Source of the DNA: an uncultured Clostridia bacterium
GTDB taxonomy: Bacteria > Bacillota > Clostridia > Oscillospirales > Acutalibacteraceae
Length of the DNA stretch: 6,601 bases
Reading direction: 5' to 3'
NCBI GenBank assembly: GCA_946405565.1
Contig: CAMJHU010000116.1
Span: forward strand, 1 to 6,601
Both the position numbers and the translations under genes were made by a program. The notes under the pieces were generated by a model. It was not told where the DNA came from. It was given only the letters and a program-made list of their open reading frames with translations, and made no database searches. Of this stretch, positions 1 through 5,601 are shown piece by piece; positions within the stretch are counted from its first letter, which is position 1; every line of letters begins with the position of its first letter.

Positions 1-1
1 C

Positions 2-865
2 ATCGCGGAGGATTCCAGCTCCTATTACAATGTCACTTCCCGGTATGCCGATCACTGGCATCTGGGCTTCGACTACAAATGGGACATGGGCTGGATGAAC
101 GATACCCTCAAATATTTTTCGCTCGACCCCTTCTTCCGCCGCGGCAGTCACAATAAGATCACCTTTTCGATGGATTATTATCAGGCGGAAAACTATCTGC
201 TGCCGTTTTCCCACGACGAATCCTCCCACGGCAAGAAGTCGATTCTGGGCAAGATGTGGGGAACCGCCAAACAGAAATTCGCCCAGTGCCGCGCGCTGTA
301 TGTCTATATGTTCACCCACCCCGGCAAAAAGCTCAACTTCATGGGCAACGAATTCGCCCAGCTCGACGAGTGGAAAATCACCGAGGAACTGCACTGGTAC
401 GACCTCCAGAATGAATACAACGCCAAATTCTACGCCTTCTTCAGGGAGATGAGCCAGATTTACCGCTGGTATCCGTCGCTGTGGGAGATGGATTACAACG
501 GCATCGGGTTTGAGTGGATTGACCCCACCGACGATTACAACAATCTTTTCACTTATATCCGCCGGGGTGGCGGTCAGGAAGTCGTCGTGGCGCTCAACCT
601 CTCCACCAATCCCCAGTACCGCTATATCCTGGGGCTGAAGCATCAGGGAATGATTGAGGAACTGCTGTGTACGGATGACGTTGCCTATGGCGGCGACGGT
701 CTGACGCAGAACCCTCCCCAGACGGTTTCGCCCTATCCCCACAAGGATTTTCCGTGCAGCGTGACGGTGCAGCTCGCGCCGCTTTCCGCGCACATTTTCC
801 TGCTGAAAGAGAATCCGGACGAAGCAGACACGGAAGAGAAAAAAGTAGATTCTAATGAGGAATAG
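2..865 (+). CDS. glgB: 1,4-alpha-glucan branching enzyme GlgB, C-terminal part (5' end outside window)
   Basis: Transfers alpha-1,4-glucan segments to make alpha-1,6 branches in glycogen (GH13 family, cytoplasmic). The reading frame is open from base 2, so the start lies upstream. Visible family landmarks, numbered from the first residue seen: IAEDS at 1-5, whose Glu matches the GH13 acid/base; LGFDYKWDMGWMNDT at about 21-35; LLPFSHDE at 66-73, holding the conserved HD of catalytic region IV; then HPGKK and FMGNEFAQ. The nucleophile Asp region is upstream and not visible. The C-terminal all-beta domain follows (NLFTYIRR to APLSAHIFLL), then a short acidic tail ending in DSNEE. Stop is TAG at 863-865. 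The SHDESSH motif differs slightly from the usual HDEVVH. A terminator lies directly downstream, so it probably ends a glycogen operon located upstream (inference). The identification is very secure; only the missing 5' part is unknown. Confidence 0.96.
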   Translation: MAEDSSSYYNVTSRYADHWHLGFDYKWDMGWMNDTLKYFSLDPFFRRGSHNKITFSMDYYQAENYLLPFSHDESSHGKKSILGKMWGTAKQKFAQCRALYVYMFTHPGKKLNFMGNEFAQLDEWKITEELHWYDLQNEYNAKFYAFFREMSQIYRWYPSLWEMDYNGIGFEWIDPTDDYNNLFTYIRRGGGQEVVVALNLSTNPQYRYILGLKHQGMIEELLCTDDVAYGGDGLTQNPPQTVSPYPHKDFPCSVTVQLAPLSAHIFLLKENPDEADTEEKKVDSNEE

Positions 866-901
866 TATGTTATTATAATAATTATTTGAAAAAAATCACA
901 C

Positions 902-942
902 AACAGCCGATGCTTTCCGGGCGGGAAGCGTCGGCTGTTTTT
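902..942 (+). terminator. Intrinsic terminator downstream of glgB
   Basis: A 16-bp stem (left arm 903-918, right arm 923-938, with two or three G-T wobbles) closes on a four-base loop GGGC and runs into TTTTT at 938-942. It lies 37 bases after the glgB stop and separates glgB from the sporulation operon. An A-run at 889-895 upstream could let it act on the other strand too, but no convergent gene is seen. Confidence 0.92.
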
Positions 943-961
943 GTGCTGTATAAAAATACAG

Positions 962-990
962 GCATAACCGGGACATGGTCTGCATATGAA
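962..990 (+). promoter_or_regulatory. Candidate sigma-E (mother-cell) promoter for sipL-spoIVA
   Basis: GCATAAC at 962-968 fits the sigma-E -35 pattern with its core ATA. It is followed after 14 bases by CATATGAA at 983-990, which keeps the core CATA of the -10 consensus CATACAAT but not its last base. Transcription would start near 997, giving a leader of about 50 bases. In Bacillus spoIVA and in C. difficile both sipL and spoIVA depend on sigma-E (established knowledge), which agrees with this reading. The -10 match is partial, so this remains a candidate; no good sigma-A promoter is seen between the glgB terminator and the gene. Confidence 0.5.
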
Positions 991-1032
991 TGCAACAGAA
1001 ACCAACCGAAGCACCAAAACGGTACTTCCCCC

Positions 1033-1041
1033 AAAGGAGAG
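1033..1041 (+). promoter_or_regulatory. Ribosome binding site deciding the sipL start
   Basis: AAAGGAGAG lies 6 to 8 bases before the ATG at 1048. The same frame is open further upstream to a TTG at 886, but that codon precedes the glgB terminator and has no Shine-Dalgarno sequence, so 1048 is the chosen start. Confidence 0.88.
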
Positions 1042-1047
1042 AAGCTC

Positions 1048-2583
1048 ATGGAATGTAAAGCGACCGGTGAATCCGTATTCGCCAAGGAAGTGTTATTGGA
1101 AGGCAACTGCGAGCAGGCGGTGGACGTCGATTTTACGCTGCCGGACTATTGCCCCGATATCGGCAGGCTGCTCAAATGCCGTCTCGAGCCGATGATTACT
1201 TCCCGCGAAGTCAGCAGCGACGCGCTCACCGTGGAGGGCAGCGCGCGCGTTTCCATCATTTATCTGGACGACCGGGATAAAAAAATCCGATGCTGCGACC
1301 GTCTCTATCCCTTCAAGGCGTCGCTGCCCTTTGACAATACCGCCGACAATGTCAGACTGCTGGTGGATATTCACGTCGATTATGTCAACTGCCGTGCCGT
1401 CAGCCAGCGCAAGCTGGATATCCACGGCGCTTTCACCCTGCATATGACCGCTGTTTCCGCTAAAATGATGGAGCTGATCACCGACGCGGAAGGCGAGGGA
1501 CTTCGTCTGCGCAAGTGCCGGTGTGAGATCAGCGATCTGGTGTGCTGCACCCAGTGCGGCTTTGAAATCAGCGAGGCGATGGAGCTGGGCGAGGGCAAGC
1601 CGCCGGTTTCCTCCATTCTGCGCACCGGTACCGCGATTTGCATGGAGGAATGCAAGGCGGTTGCCAACAAGCTGATCGTCAAGGGCGACGCGATTTTTAC
1701 CATGGTGTATGTGACCGAACAGGGCGACGATCCGGAGCATATGGAATATGTCATTCCGTTTCATCAGTTTTTTGATGTGTCGGGTGTGGATGAGAACTGC
1801 CTGATTGATCTGAAAATGGCGTGCGAATCGGTTGACGTGTCGCTTCGCACCGACGCGGACGGGGAGTACCGTCGGCTGGATGTGGATCTGCGCGCCATGG
1901 CGGATATCCGCGCCTACCGTCCCAGGCAGATCGAGTGGATCACCGACGCGTATTCGGTGGCGTATGAAACCAATTGCAGGCGCAGGCAGCTTAAACCCGA
2001 ACGGCTGTGCAGTACCGTGTACGATACGGTGATGTGCAAGCAGACGGTGGATACGGGCGATGTGAAAATCGAGAGCCTCTGCGACGTCTGGTGCGGCGTG
2101 TCGGACAGCCGCAGCGTTTGGCGGGACGGCAAAACCGTCACCACCGGCAATCTGGCGGTGTGCATGATTGTGAGAGACCCCCGTCAGGGAGTGGTGTACA
2201 CCGAGAAAAACGTGCGGTTTGACTGCGCGGTCGCGCAGCCCGCACAGGGACAGATGCTGCGTCCCGAATGCCGCGTGACGGTGAAATCCTGCGTCTGCAC
2301 CCTCACCGGAGACAACAGGGTGGAGCTTCAGGCGGAGCTTTGCGTGCATTCGTCGCTGTACGAGGATATCCCCATGAAGCTGGTGGAGAGCGTGGAACTG
2401 GACGAAACCCGTCCGAAGTCCGAAGAGAGCCGTCCCGCCGCCGTGCTGTATTTTGCCGGGAGCGGCGAGGAACTGTGGGACATTGCGCGGGAATACAATT
2501 CCTCCGTGGAAGCGATTCGCGCGGAAAATGACATCGACGGCGACTGCGTCACCGACAGCAGGCTGCTGATCGTTACGGCATAA
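1048..2583 (+). CDS. sipL: SipL-like spore coat morphogenesis protein (DUF3794/SPOCS repeats plus C-terminal LysM)
   Basis: 511 residues. In C. difficile, SipL binds the basement-layer ATPase SpoIVA through its C-terminal LysM domain and is needed for coat encasement of the forespore; this is taken as the role here. The N-terminal part has the SPOCS hallmark segment, including LPDYCPDIGRLLKC at 31-44 and a beta-rich first unit to about residue 97. Further SPOCS-like beta units are judged at about 185-305 and 330-435. A LysM domain occupies about 466-510 (GSGEELWDIAREYN followed by SSVEAIRAEN). No signal peptide or membrane segment is seen, as expected for a mother-cell cytoplasmic protein. 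It carries 28 cysteines (5.5 percent), including CC at 82-83 and a CRC...CC..C cluster at 157-170. It ends 15 bases before spoIVA and shares its transcript. DUF3794/LysM proteins also occur in other spore roles, but the spoIVA linkage favours SipL. Confidence 0.87.
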   Translation: MECKATGESVFAKEVLLEGNCEQAVDVDFTLPDYCPDIGRLLKCRLEPMITSREVSSDALTVEGSARVSIIYLDDRDKKIRCCDRLYPFKASLPFDNTADNVRLLVDIHVDYVNCRAVSQRKLDIHGAFTLHMTAVSAKMMELITDAEGEGLRLRKCRCEISDLVCCTQCGFEISEAMELGEGKPPVSSILRTGTAICMEECKAVANKLIVKGDAIFTMVYVTEQGDDPEHMEYVIPFHQFFDVSGVDENCLIDLKMACESVDVSLRTDADGEYRRLDVDLRAMADIRAYRPRQIEWITDAYSVAYETNCRRRQLKPERLCSTVYDTVMCKQTVDTGDVKIESLCDVWCGVSDSRSVWRDGKTVTTGNLAVCMIVRDPRQGVVYTEKNVRFDCAVAQPAQGQMLRPECRVTVKSCVCTLTGDNRVELQAELCVHSSLYEDIPMKLVESVELDETRPKSEESRPAAVLYFAGSGEELWDIAREYNSSVEAIRAENDIDGDCVTDSRLLIVTA

Positions 2584-2598
2584 GGGAGGAGCGCGAAA

Positions 2599-4077
2599 AT
2601 GGAAGATATCAAAATTTACCGGGATATCGCCGAGCGTACCGGCGGTGATATCTATATCGGTGTGATCGGTCCGGTGCGCACCGGCAAATCCACCTTTATC
2701 AAGCAGTTTATGCAGACCCTCGTGCTGCCCAATATGAGCAGCAAATACAAGGTGGAGCGCGCGACGGATGAAATGCCCCAGTCGGCGGCGGGACGCACCA
2801 TCATGACCACCGAGCCGAAATTCATTCCCGAAGAGGCGATTGAGATTGATCTCGATGAAAACGCCTCCTTCCGCGTGCGTATGATTGACTGCGTGGGCTA
2901 CATCGTGCCGTCGTCGCTGGGCTATATCGAGGACAACGCCCCCCGCATGGTCAAGACCCCGTGGTTTGAAGAGGAGATTCCCTTCAATCTGGCGGCGGAA
3001 ATCGGCACCCGCAAGGTCATTACCGAGCATTCCACCATCGGTCTGGTGGTGACGACCGACGGCAGTATCAGCGATATCCCCCGCGCGGAGTACGAAGAAG
3101 CCGAGGAACGCGTCATCCATGAGCTTAAGGACATCAACAAGCCCTTTGCCGTGCTGCTCAACTGCGCCGACCCGTCCGCCGCGGAGAGCCAGAGCCTCGC
3201 GGAGCGGCTGACAGCTCGTTACGGCGTGCCGGTGATGGCGGTCAACTGTCAGGAAATTACGGAGGGGGAAATCCAGCACATTCTCTCGGAAGTGCTGTAC
3301 GAATTCCCCGTCCGCTCCGTGGCGATTGATATGCCGGGCTGGATCAATTCCCTCGACCGCGACCACTGGCTCAAATCCGACCTTTTCGCCACCATCCGGC
3401 AGGCTGCCAAGGATATCCGCCGCATCCGCGAGATTGACAGATTGGTGGGCGCGCTTTCGGATAATCGCTATGTCACCGCCGCCGCGACGTCCTCCATTGA
3501 TCTGGGAACCGGCAAGACCCGCGTCAGAGTGGAGCTGCTGCCGGAGCTGTTCTACCGCGTCATCGGCGAAAAGACCGGTCTTTCCATCCGCAACGAGGGC
3601 GATCTGATGAAATCCATCACCGAACTCGCCGCCGTCAAGCAACGCTACGACAAGCTGAGTGACGCGCTCGATCAGGTGGAGCGCACGGGTTACGGCATCG
3701 TGATGCCCGCGATGGATGAGCTGACGCTCGAAGAACCCGAACTCATGAAACAGGGCGGACGCTACGGTGTGCGGCTGACCGCTTCGGCGCCGTCTCTCCA
3801 CATCATCAAGACCGACATCACCACCGAAGTCGCGCCCATTGTGGGTTCGGAGAAGCAGTCGGAGGATTTGGTGCGCTATCTGCTGCAGGAATTTGAAGAG
3901 AACCCGTCTTCCATCTGGCAGTCCAATATCTTCGGAAAATCCCTGCATGAACTGGTCAATGAGGGGCTGCATAACAAGCTCAGCAAAATGCCGGTGGATG
4001 CCCGTGACAAAATGCGTGAAACCATTGAACGGATTATCAATGAAGGGTGCAGCGGCTTGATTTGCATTATTCTATAA
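2599..4077 (+). CDS. spoIVA: Stage IV sporulation protein A (SpoIVA), coat basement-layer ATPase
   Basis: 492 residues, the same length as the Bacillus subtilis protein. SpoIVA is a TRAFAC-type P-loop protein that hydrolyses ATP and polymerises irreversibly on the outer forespore membrane as the coat platform. The P-loop GPVRTGKS is at 24-31 with the Walker A lysine at K30. The threonine pair T70-T71 (TIMTTEPKFIP) matches the sensor threonines described in B. subtilis, and MIDCVGY at 95-101 gives the Walker B Asp at D97. The C-terminal region ends in the typical GLICIIL, implicated in forespore membrane and SpoVM targeting. All key residues are present, so it should be functional. GGGAGGA at 2584-2590 sits 8 bases before the ATG at 2599. 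It is co-oriented with the upstream sipL-like gene with 15 bases between them, and is followed by a terminator. The identification is essentially certain. Confidence 0.98.
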   Translation: MEDIKIYRDIAERTGGDIYIGVIGPVRTGKSTFIKQFMQTLVLPNMSSKYKVERATDEMPQSAAGRTIMTTEPKFIPEEAIEIDLDENASFRVRMIDCVGYIVPSSLGYIEDNAPRMVKTPWFEEEIPFNLAAEIGTRKVITEHSTIGLVVTTDGSISDIPRAEYEEAEERVIHELKDINKPFAVLLNCADPSAAESQSLAERLTARYGVPVMAVNCQEITEGEIQHILSEVLYEFPVRSVAIDMPGWINSLDRDHWLKSDLFATIRQAAKDIRRIREIDRLVGALSDNRYVTAAATSSIDLGTGKTRVRVELLPELFYRVIGEKTGLSIRNEGDLMKSITELAAVKQRYDKLSDALDQVERTGYGIVMPAMDELTLEEPELMKQGGRYGVRLTASAPSLHIIKTDITTEVAPIVGSEKQSEDLVRYLLQEFEENPSSIWQSNIFGKSLHELVNEGLHNKLSKMPVDARDKMRETIERIINEGCSGLICIIL

Positions 4078-4107
4078 TTTTTTATATATAATAAAAAACG
4101 GAGAAAC

Positions 4108-4148
4108 AAAAACGTGACGTCATTTACCGGAATGCCGTCACGTTTTTT
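4108..4148 (+). terminator. Intrinsic terminator of the sipL-spoIVA operon
   Basis: Arm AAAAACGTGACG (4108-4119) pairs with CGTCACGTTTTT (4136-4147). The interior CATT/AATG (4121-4124 with 4131-4134) extends the hairpin beyond a single mismatch. The T-run at 4143-4148 follows the GC part of the stem. It begins 30 bases after the spoIVA stop. The A-run on the left side means it could also terminate minus-strand transcription, though no minus-strand gene is seen downstream of it. Confidence 0.92.
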
Positions 4149-4162
4149 GGTTGTGTTATTCC

Positions 4163-4169
4163 TGTCGAA
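4163..4169 (+). promoter_or_regulatory. 0A box 1 (Spo0A binding site)
   Basis: TGTCGAA is an exact match to the Spo0A recognition heptamer. It lies 49 bases before a second exact copy in the same orientation, upstream of a gene whose product has a Spo0A DNA-binding domain. A 7-mer can occur by chance, but two copies in about 250 intergenic bases make function likely. Confidence 0.65.
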
Positions 4170-4211
4170 GTTTGGGCGTTGTTTGGATAGCTGCACAAGC
4201 GCCATGAATTT

Positions 4212-4218
4212 TGTCGAA
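4212..4218 (+). promoter_or_regulatory. 0A box 2 (Spo0A binding site)
   Basis: The second exact TGTCGAA, in the extended context TTTTGTCGAAC, fits the preference of Spo0A for T-rich bases before the heptamer. It is about 220 bases upstream of the predicted start of transcription of the spo0A-like gene, rather distant for direct contact at that promoter. It may serve an additional promoter not identified here. Confidence 0.68.
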
Positions 4219-4355
4219 CATATTTCACATTCCGAAACAGGCATAGAAACGTCGGTTTTTTGCGGAGCCTGTACAGAATCATTTCCCTGTAAAATACAAT
4301 TTGACTAAAATTTTTTTGTTCCCATTTTTTACCGCAAAGCGAGGTATTTGTGCAT

Positions 4356-4371
4356 CGTGACAAATTTCACA
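4356..4371. promoter_or_regulatory. Crp/FNR-like inverted repeat
   Basis: CGTGA and TCACA half-sites are separated by six bases, one base short of the classic symmetrical TGTGA-N6-TCACA. The centre is about 71 bases upstream of the predicted transcription start (about 4435), a spacing used by class I activators of the Crp family. Which regulator, if any, binds is unknown, so this is a weak call. Confidence 0.35.
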
Positions 4372-4399
4372 GCGAGCAGTAAAAATTCCCCGAAAGATG

Positions 4400-4428
4400 T
4401 TGAAAAAACCCGCACGTTGTGATATGAT
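4400..4428 (+). promoter_or_regulatory. Sigma-A promoter of the spo0A-like gene
   Basis: TTGAAA (4400-4405) and TATGAT (4423-4428) are separated by exactly 17 bases, each one mismatch from consensus. Transcription should start near 4435. This rules out the in-frame ATG at 4397 and the one at 4424 as translation starts and points to 4457 or 4478. Confidence 0.8.
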
Positions 4429-4477
4429 TACGGAACGGTTTTTTCCGAAAATTTTGATGAAAGCCAGTGCGATATCC

Positions 4478-5296
4478 ATGAATCCTGTAAAAGCAATCAT
4501 GTCCCATGAAAACAAGCAGAAGCTTCTCAGAAATATGCAAATGCAGTCTGCGCGTGACGGAGAGGCGCCCGACCCCAAAGTGTTTGAGGGGATTATGTCG
4601 GTTCATAATGACTGTGAAACCATTCTTTCCGCGGTGAAACGATGCTGTCCCGATATACTGGTGCTGGATTTGTTTATCGGCAGCAGCGACGCCATGACGC
4701 TGATGGAAGCCATTCATCGGAGCATGGAAAACAATGCCCCGCGATTTGTGGTGATCACCGAGTTTCCGTCCCTTCGCATTGAACGCCAGCTTTACAGTGC
4801 CGGCGCCGCGATGGTGATGAGCAAGAAGGTGAATCCCAAGTTCCTTTGCGATCTGCTTCTGTCGGATGACGGTAAGGAGGTTCTGTCGCATATGCAGTAT
4901 CACAGGAATCATGTTGACGGACAAAGGGATACGGTTTCTGTCAAATATGAATTGGCTGTGACCGATATCATTCATCAGATCGGCATACCGGCACATATCA
5001 AGGGCTATCAGTATGTCCGCTTTGCCATCATGACCACGGTGCAATATCCCGATATGATGAATTCTGTGACCAAGCGGCTGTATCCCTGTGTGGCGCAGCG
5101 GTTTGATACCACACCGTCGCGGGTGGAACGTGCCATCCGCCACGCCATTGAAGTCGCATGGGACAGAGGGGATATTGACGTCCTGAATTCCTATTTCGGC
5201 TATACGATTCATCACGGCAGAGGCAAGCCCACCAACAGCGAGTTTATTGCCATGATTGCCGACCGCCTCCGGCTTCAGCCGAATATTTACAGATGA
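4478..5296 (+). CDS. spo0A: Spo0A-family sporulation response regulator with divergent receiver domain
   Basis: 272 residues from the chosen start (B. subtilis Spo0A has 267). The effector domain at about 158-266 is unmistakable: IIHQIGIPAHIKGYQYVR, the recognition-helix segment SRVERAIRHAIEVAW at 214-228, and KPTNSEFIAMIADRLRL at 250-266. The receiver (about 1-128) keeps the phospho-acceptor D64 in ILVLDLF, T94 and K116. The Spo0A acidic pair (VADDN) is replaced by MSHEN, so H10 and E11 stand in its place. The region between the pair and D64 is nine residues longer, and the Pro after the conserved Lys is K117. The start at 4478 is preferred because MNPVKAIMSHEN aligns with the Spo0A N-terminus; 4457 is an alternative adding seven residues. 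None of the ATGs has a clear Shine-Dalgarno sequence. The gene is monocistronic, has 0A boxes upstream, and lacks the usual spoIVB neighbour just upstream. It is either the organism's Spo0A or a paralogue. Confidence 0.9.
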   Translation: MNPVKAIMSHENKQKLLRNMQMQSARDGEAPDPKVFEGIMSVHNDCETILSAVKRCCPDILVLDLFIGSSDAMTLMEAIHRSMENNAPRFVVITEFPSLRIERQLYSAGAAMVMSKKVNPKFLCDLLLSDDGKEVLSHMQYHRNHVDGQRDTVSVKYELAVTDIIHQIGIPAHIKGYQYVRFAIMTTVQYPDMMNSVTKRLYPCVAQRFDTTPSRVERAIRHAIEVAWDRGDIDVLNSYFGYTIHHGRGKPTNSEFIAMIADRLRLQPNIYR

Positions 5297-5314
5297 CGTT
5301 TGCCGGGACAAAAG

Positions 5315-5363
5315 AAAAAAAACCGGATCGGCAGAGACAAGCGGTTTCTGCCGATCCGGGTTT
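5315..5363. terminator. Bidirectional intrinsic terminator between spo0A-like gene and small minus-strand gene
   Basis: A perfect 13-bp stem (5323-5335 with 5347-5359) encloses an 11-base loop. On the minus strand it is followed by eight T (complement of the A-run 5315-5322), an excellent terminator for the small minus-strand gene. On the plus strand only GTTT follows, so termination of the spo0A-like transcript is probably weaker. It begins 19 bases after the spo0A-like stop. Confidence 0.9.
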
Positions 5364-5417
5364 CTGTCTGCGGATACCGGGGATAACGGATGTGTGCGGT
5401 TCCCTTCCCGCGGCGTG

Positions 5418-5540
5418 TTATCTGTGAAGACGTCTTCTGCTGCCGAGTGCGCAGCCTGCCAGCACGATGCCCGTAATGGAAATGACGGTGCCGACAATGC
5501 TCAGGGAGAGCGCAAACGCTGCCATAATGTTTCTTCTCAT
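5418..5540 (-). CDS. Small single-pass membrane protein (40 aa), unidentified; possibly part of a frameshifted gene
   Basis: Reads MRRNIMAAFALSLSIVG onward to GSRRRLHR. A hydrophobic segment at about 5-32 is flanked by Arg-rich ends, and LAGC at 27-30 resembles a lipobox, though late for one. Codons have the G/C third-base bias of the neighbouring genes. A Shine-Dalgarno-like AGGTGGTGG (minus strand, 5559-5551) lies 10 bases before the ATG. The transcript would end at the strong minus-strand terminator at 5323-5359, which supports a real gene. A second frame beginning at ATG 5580 (MKDFQKERWWLDSYEKK), with a better AGAGG site, reads into this region one frame off. Its first 18 codons also look coding, so the true product may be a longer protein joined by a frameshift near 5525-5540. 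Not assigned to a family. A DUF4190-like small membrane protein is possible but unproven. Confidence 0.5.
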   Translation of the reverse strand: MRRNIMAAFALSLSIVGTVISITGIVLAGCALGSRRRLHR

Positions 5541-5567
5541 AGGAATCCAACCACCACCTTTCCTTCT

Positions 5568-5591
5568 GGAAGTCTTTCATCAAAGACTTCC
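5568..5591 (-). repeat. Perfect hairpin carrying a possible start codon in its loop
   Basis: GGAAGTCTTT (5568-5577) and AAAGACTTCC (5582-5591) form a perfect 10-bp stem around a four-base loop. Read on the minus strand the loop is GATG, so it contains the ATG of the overlapping upstream frame, and the stem covers part of the AGAGGAAG ribosome-binding sequence. It is not followed by a T-run on either strand, so it is not an ordinary terminator. It may control translation of the small gene or be a protein-binding palindrome. Confidence 0.6.
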
Positions 5592-5601
5592 TCTTATATT
5601 C

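Larger units (their letters stand above)
4149..4399. other. AT-rich, gene-free control region upstream of the Spo0A-like gene
   Basis: No convincing coding sequence is seen on either strand: short open frames here lack ribosome binding sites and begin inside the preceding terminator. The stretch holds two exact 0A boxes in the same orientation and a Crp/FNR-like inverted repeat, followed by a sigma-A promoter at 4400. Long T-runs (4313-4319, 4325-4330) make it markedly more AT-rich than the flanking genes. Some of it could encode an untranslated RNA, but no hairpin with a terminator was found inside it. Confidence 0.6.

Noticed and set aside
886..1047. An N-terminal extension of the sipL-like gene from a TTG at 886.
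   Set aside because: It would be translated through the glgB terminator and upstream of the candidate promoter. The ATG at 1048 has a strong ribosome binding site and starts the conserved domain.
1093..3972. A 959-codon open frame on the minus strand opposite sipL and spoIVA.
   Set aside because: It spans two well-identified plus-strand genes and the junction between them. Its product is His/Arg-rich without recognisable domains, and it is explained by the G/C third-base bias of the real genes.
4114..4308. A 64-codon plus-strand frame after spoIVA.
   Set aside because: It starts with GTG inside the terminator stem, has no ribosome binding site, and its product shows no recognisable features.
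4342..4365. A possible sigma-H promoter (AGGTATTT, then GACAAAT) before the spo0A-like gene.
   Set aside because: Both boxes deviate from consensus and the 10-base spacer is shorter than usual, while a much better sigma-A promoter lies just downstream.
5287..5417. Continuation of the upstream minus-strand frame (98 codons from 5583) as one gene.
   Set aside because: After about 20 residues the product becomes His/Arg-rich and it is read through the terminator T-run into the end of the spo0A-like gene. Only its first part looks coding.
4367..5497. A 376-codon minus-strand open frame opposite the spo0A-like gene.
   Set aside because: It is antisense to an unmistakable Spo0A domain and crosses the bidirectional terminator, with a low-complexity, basic product.
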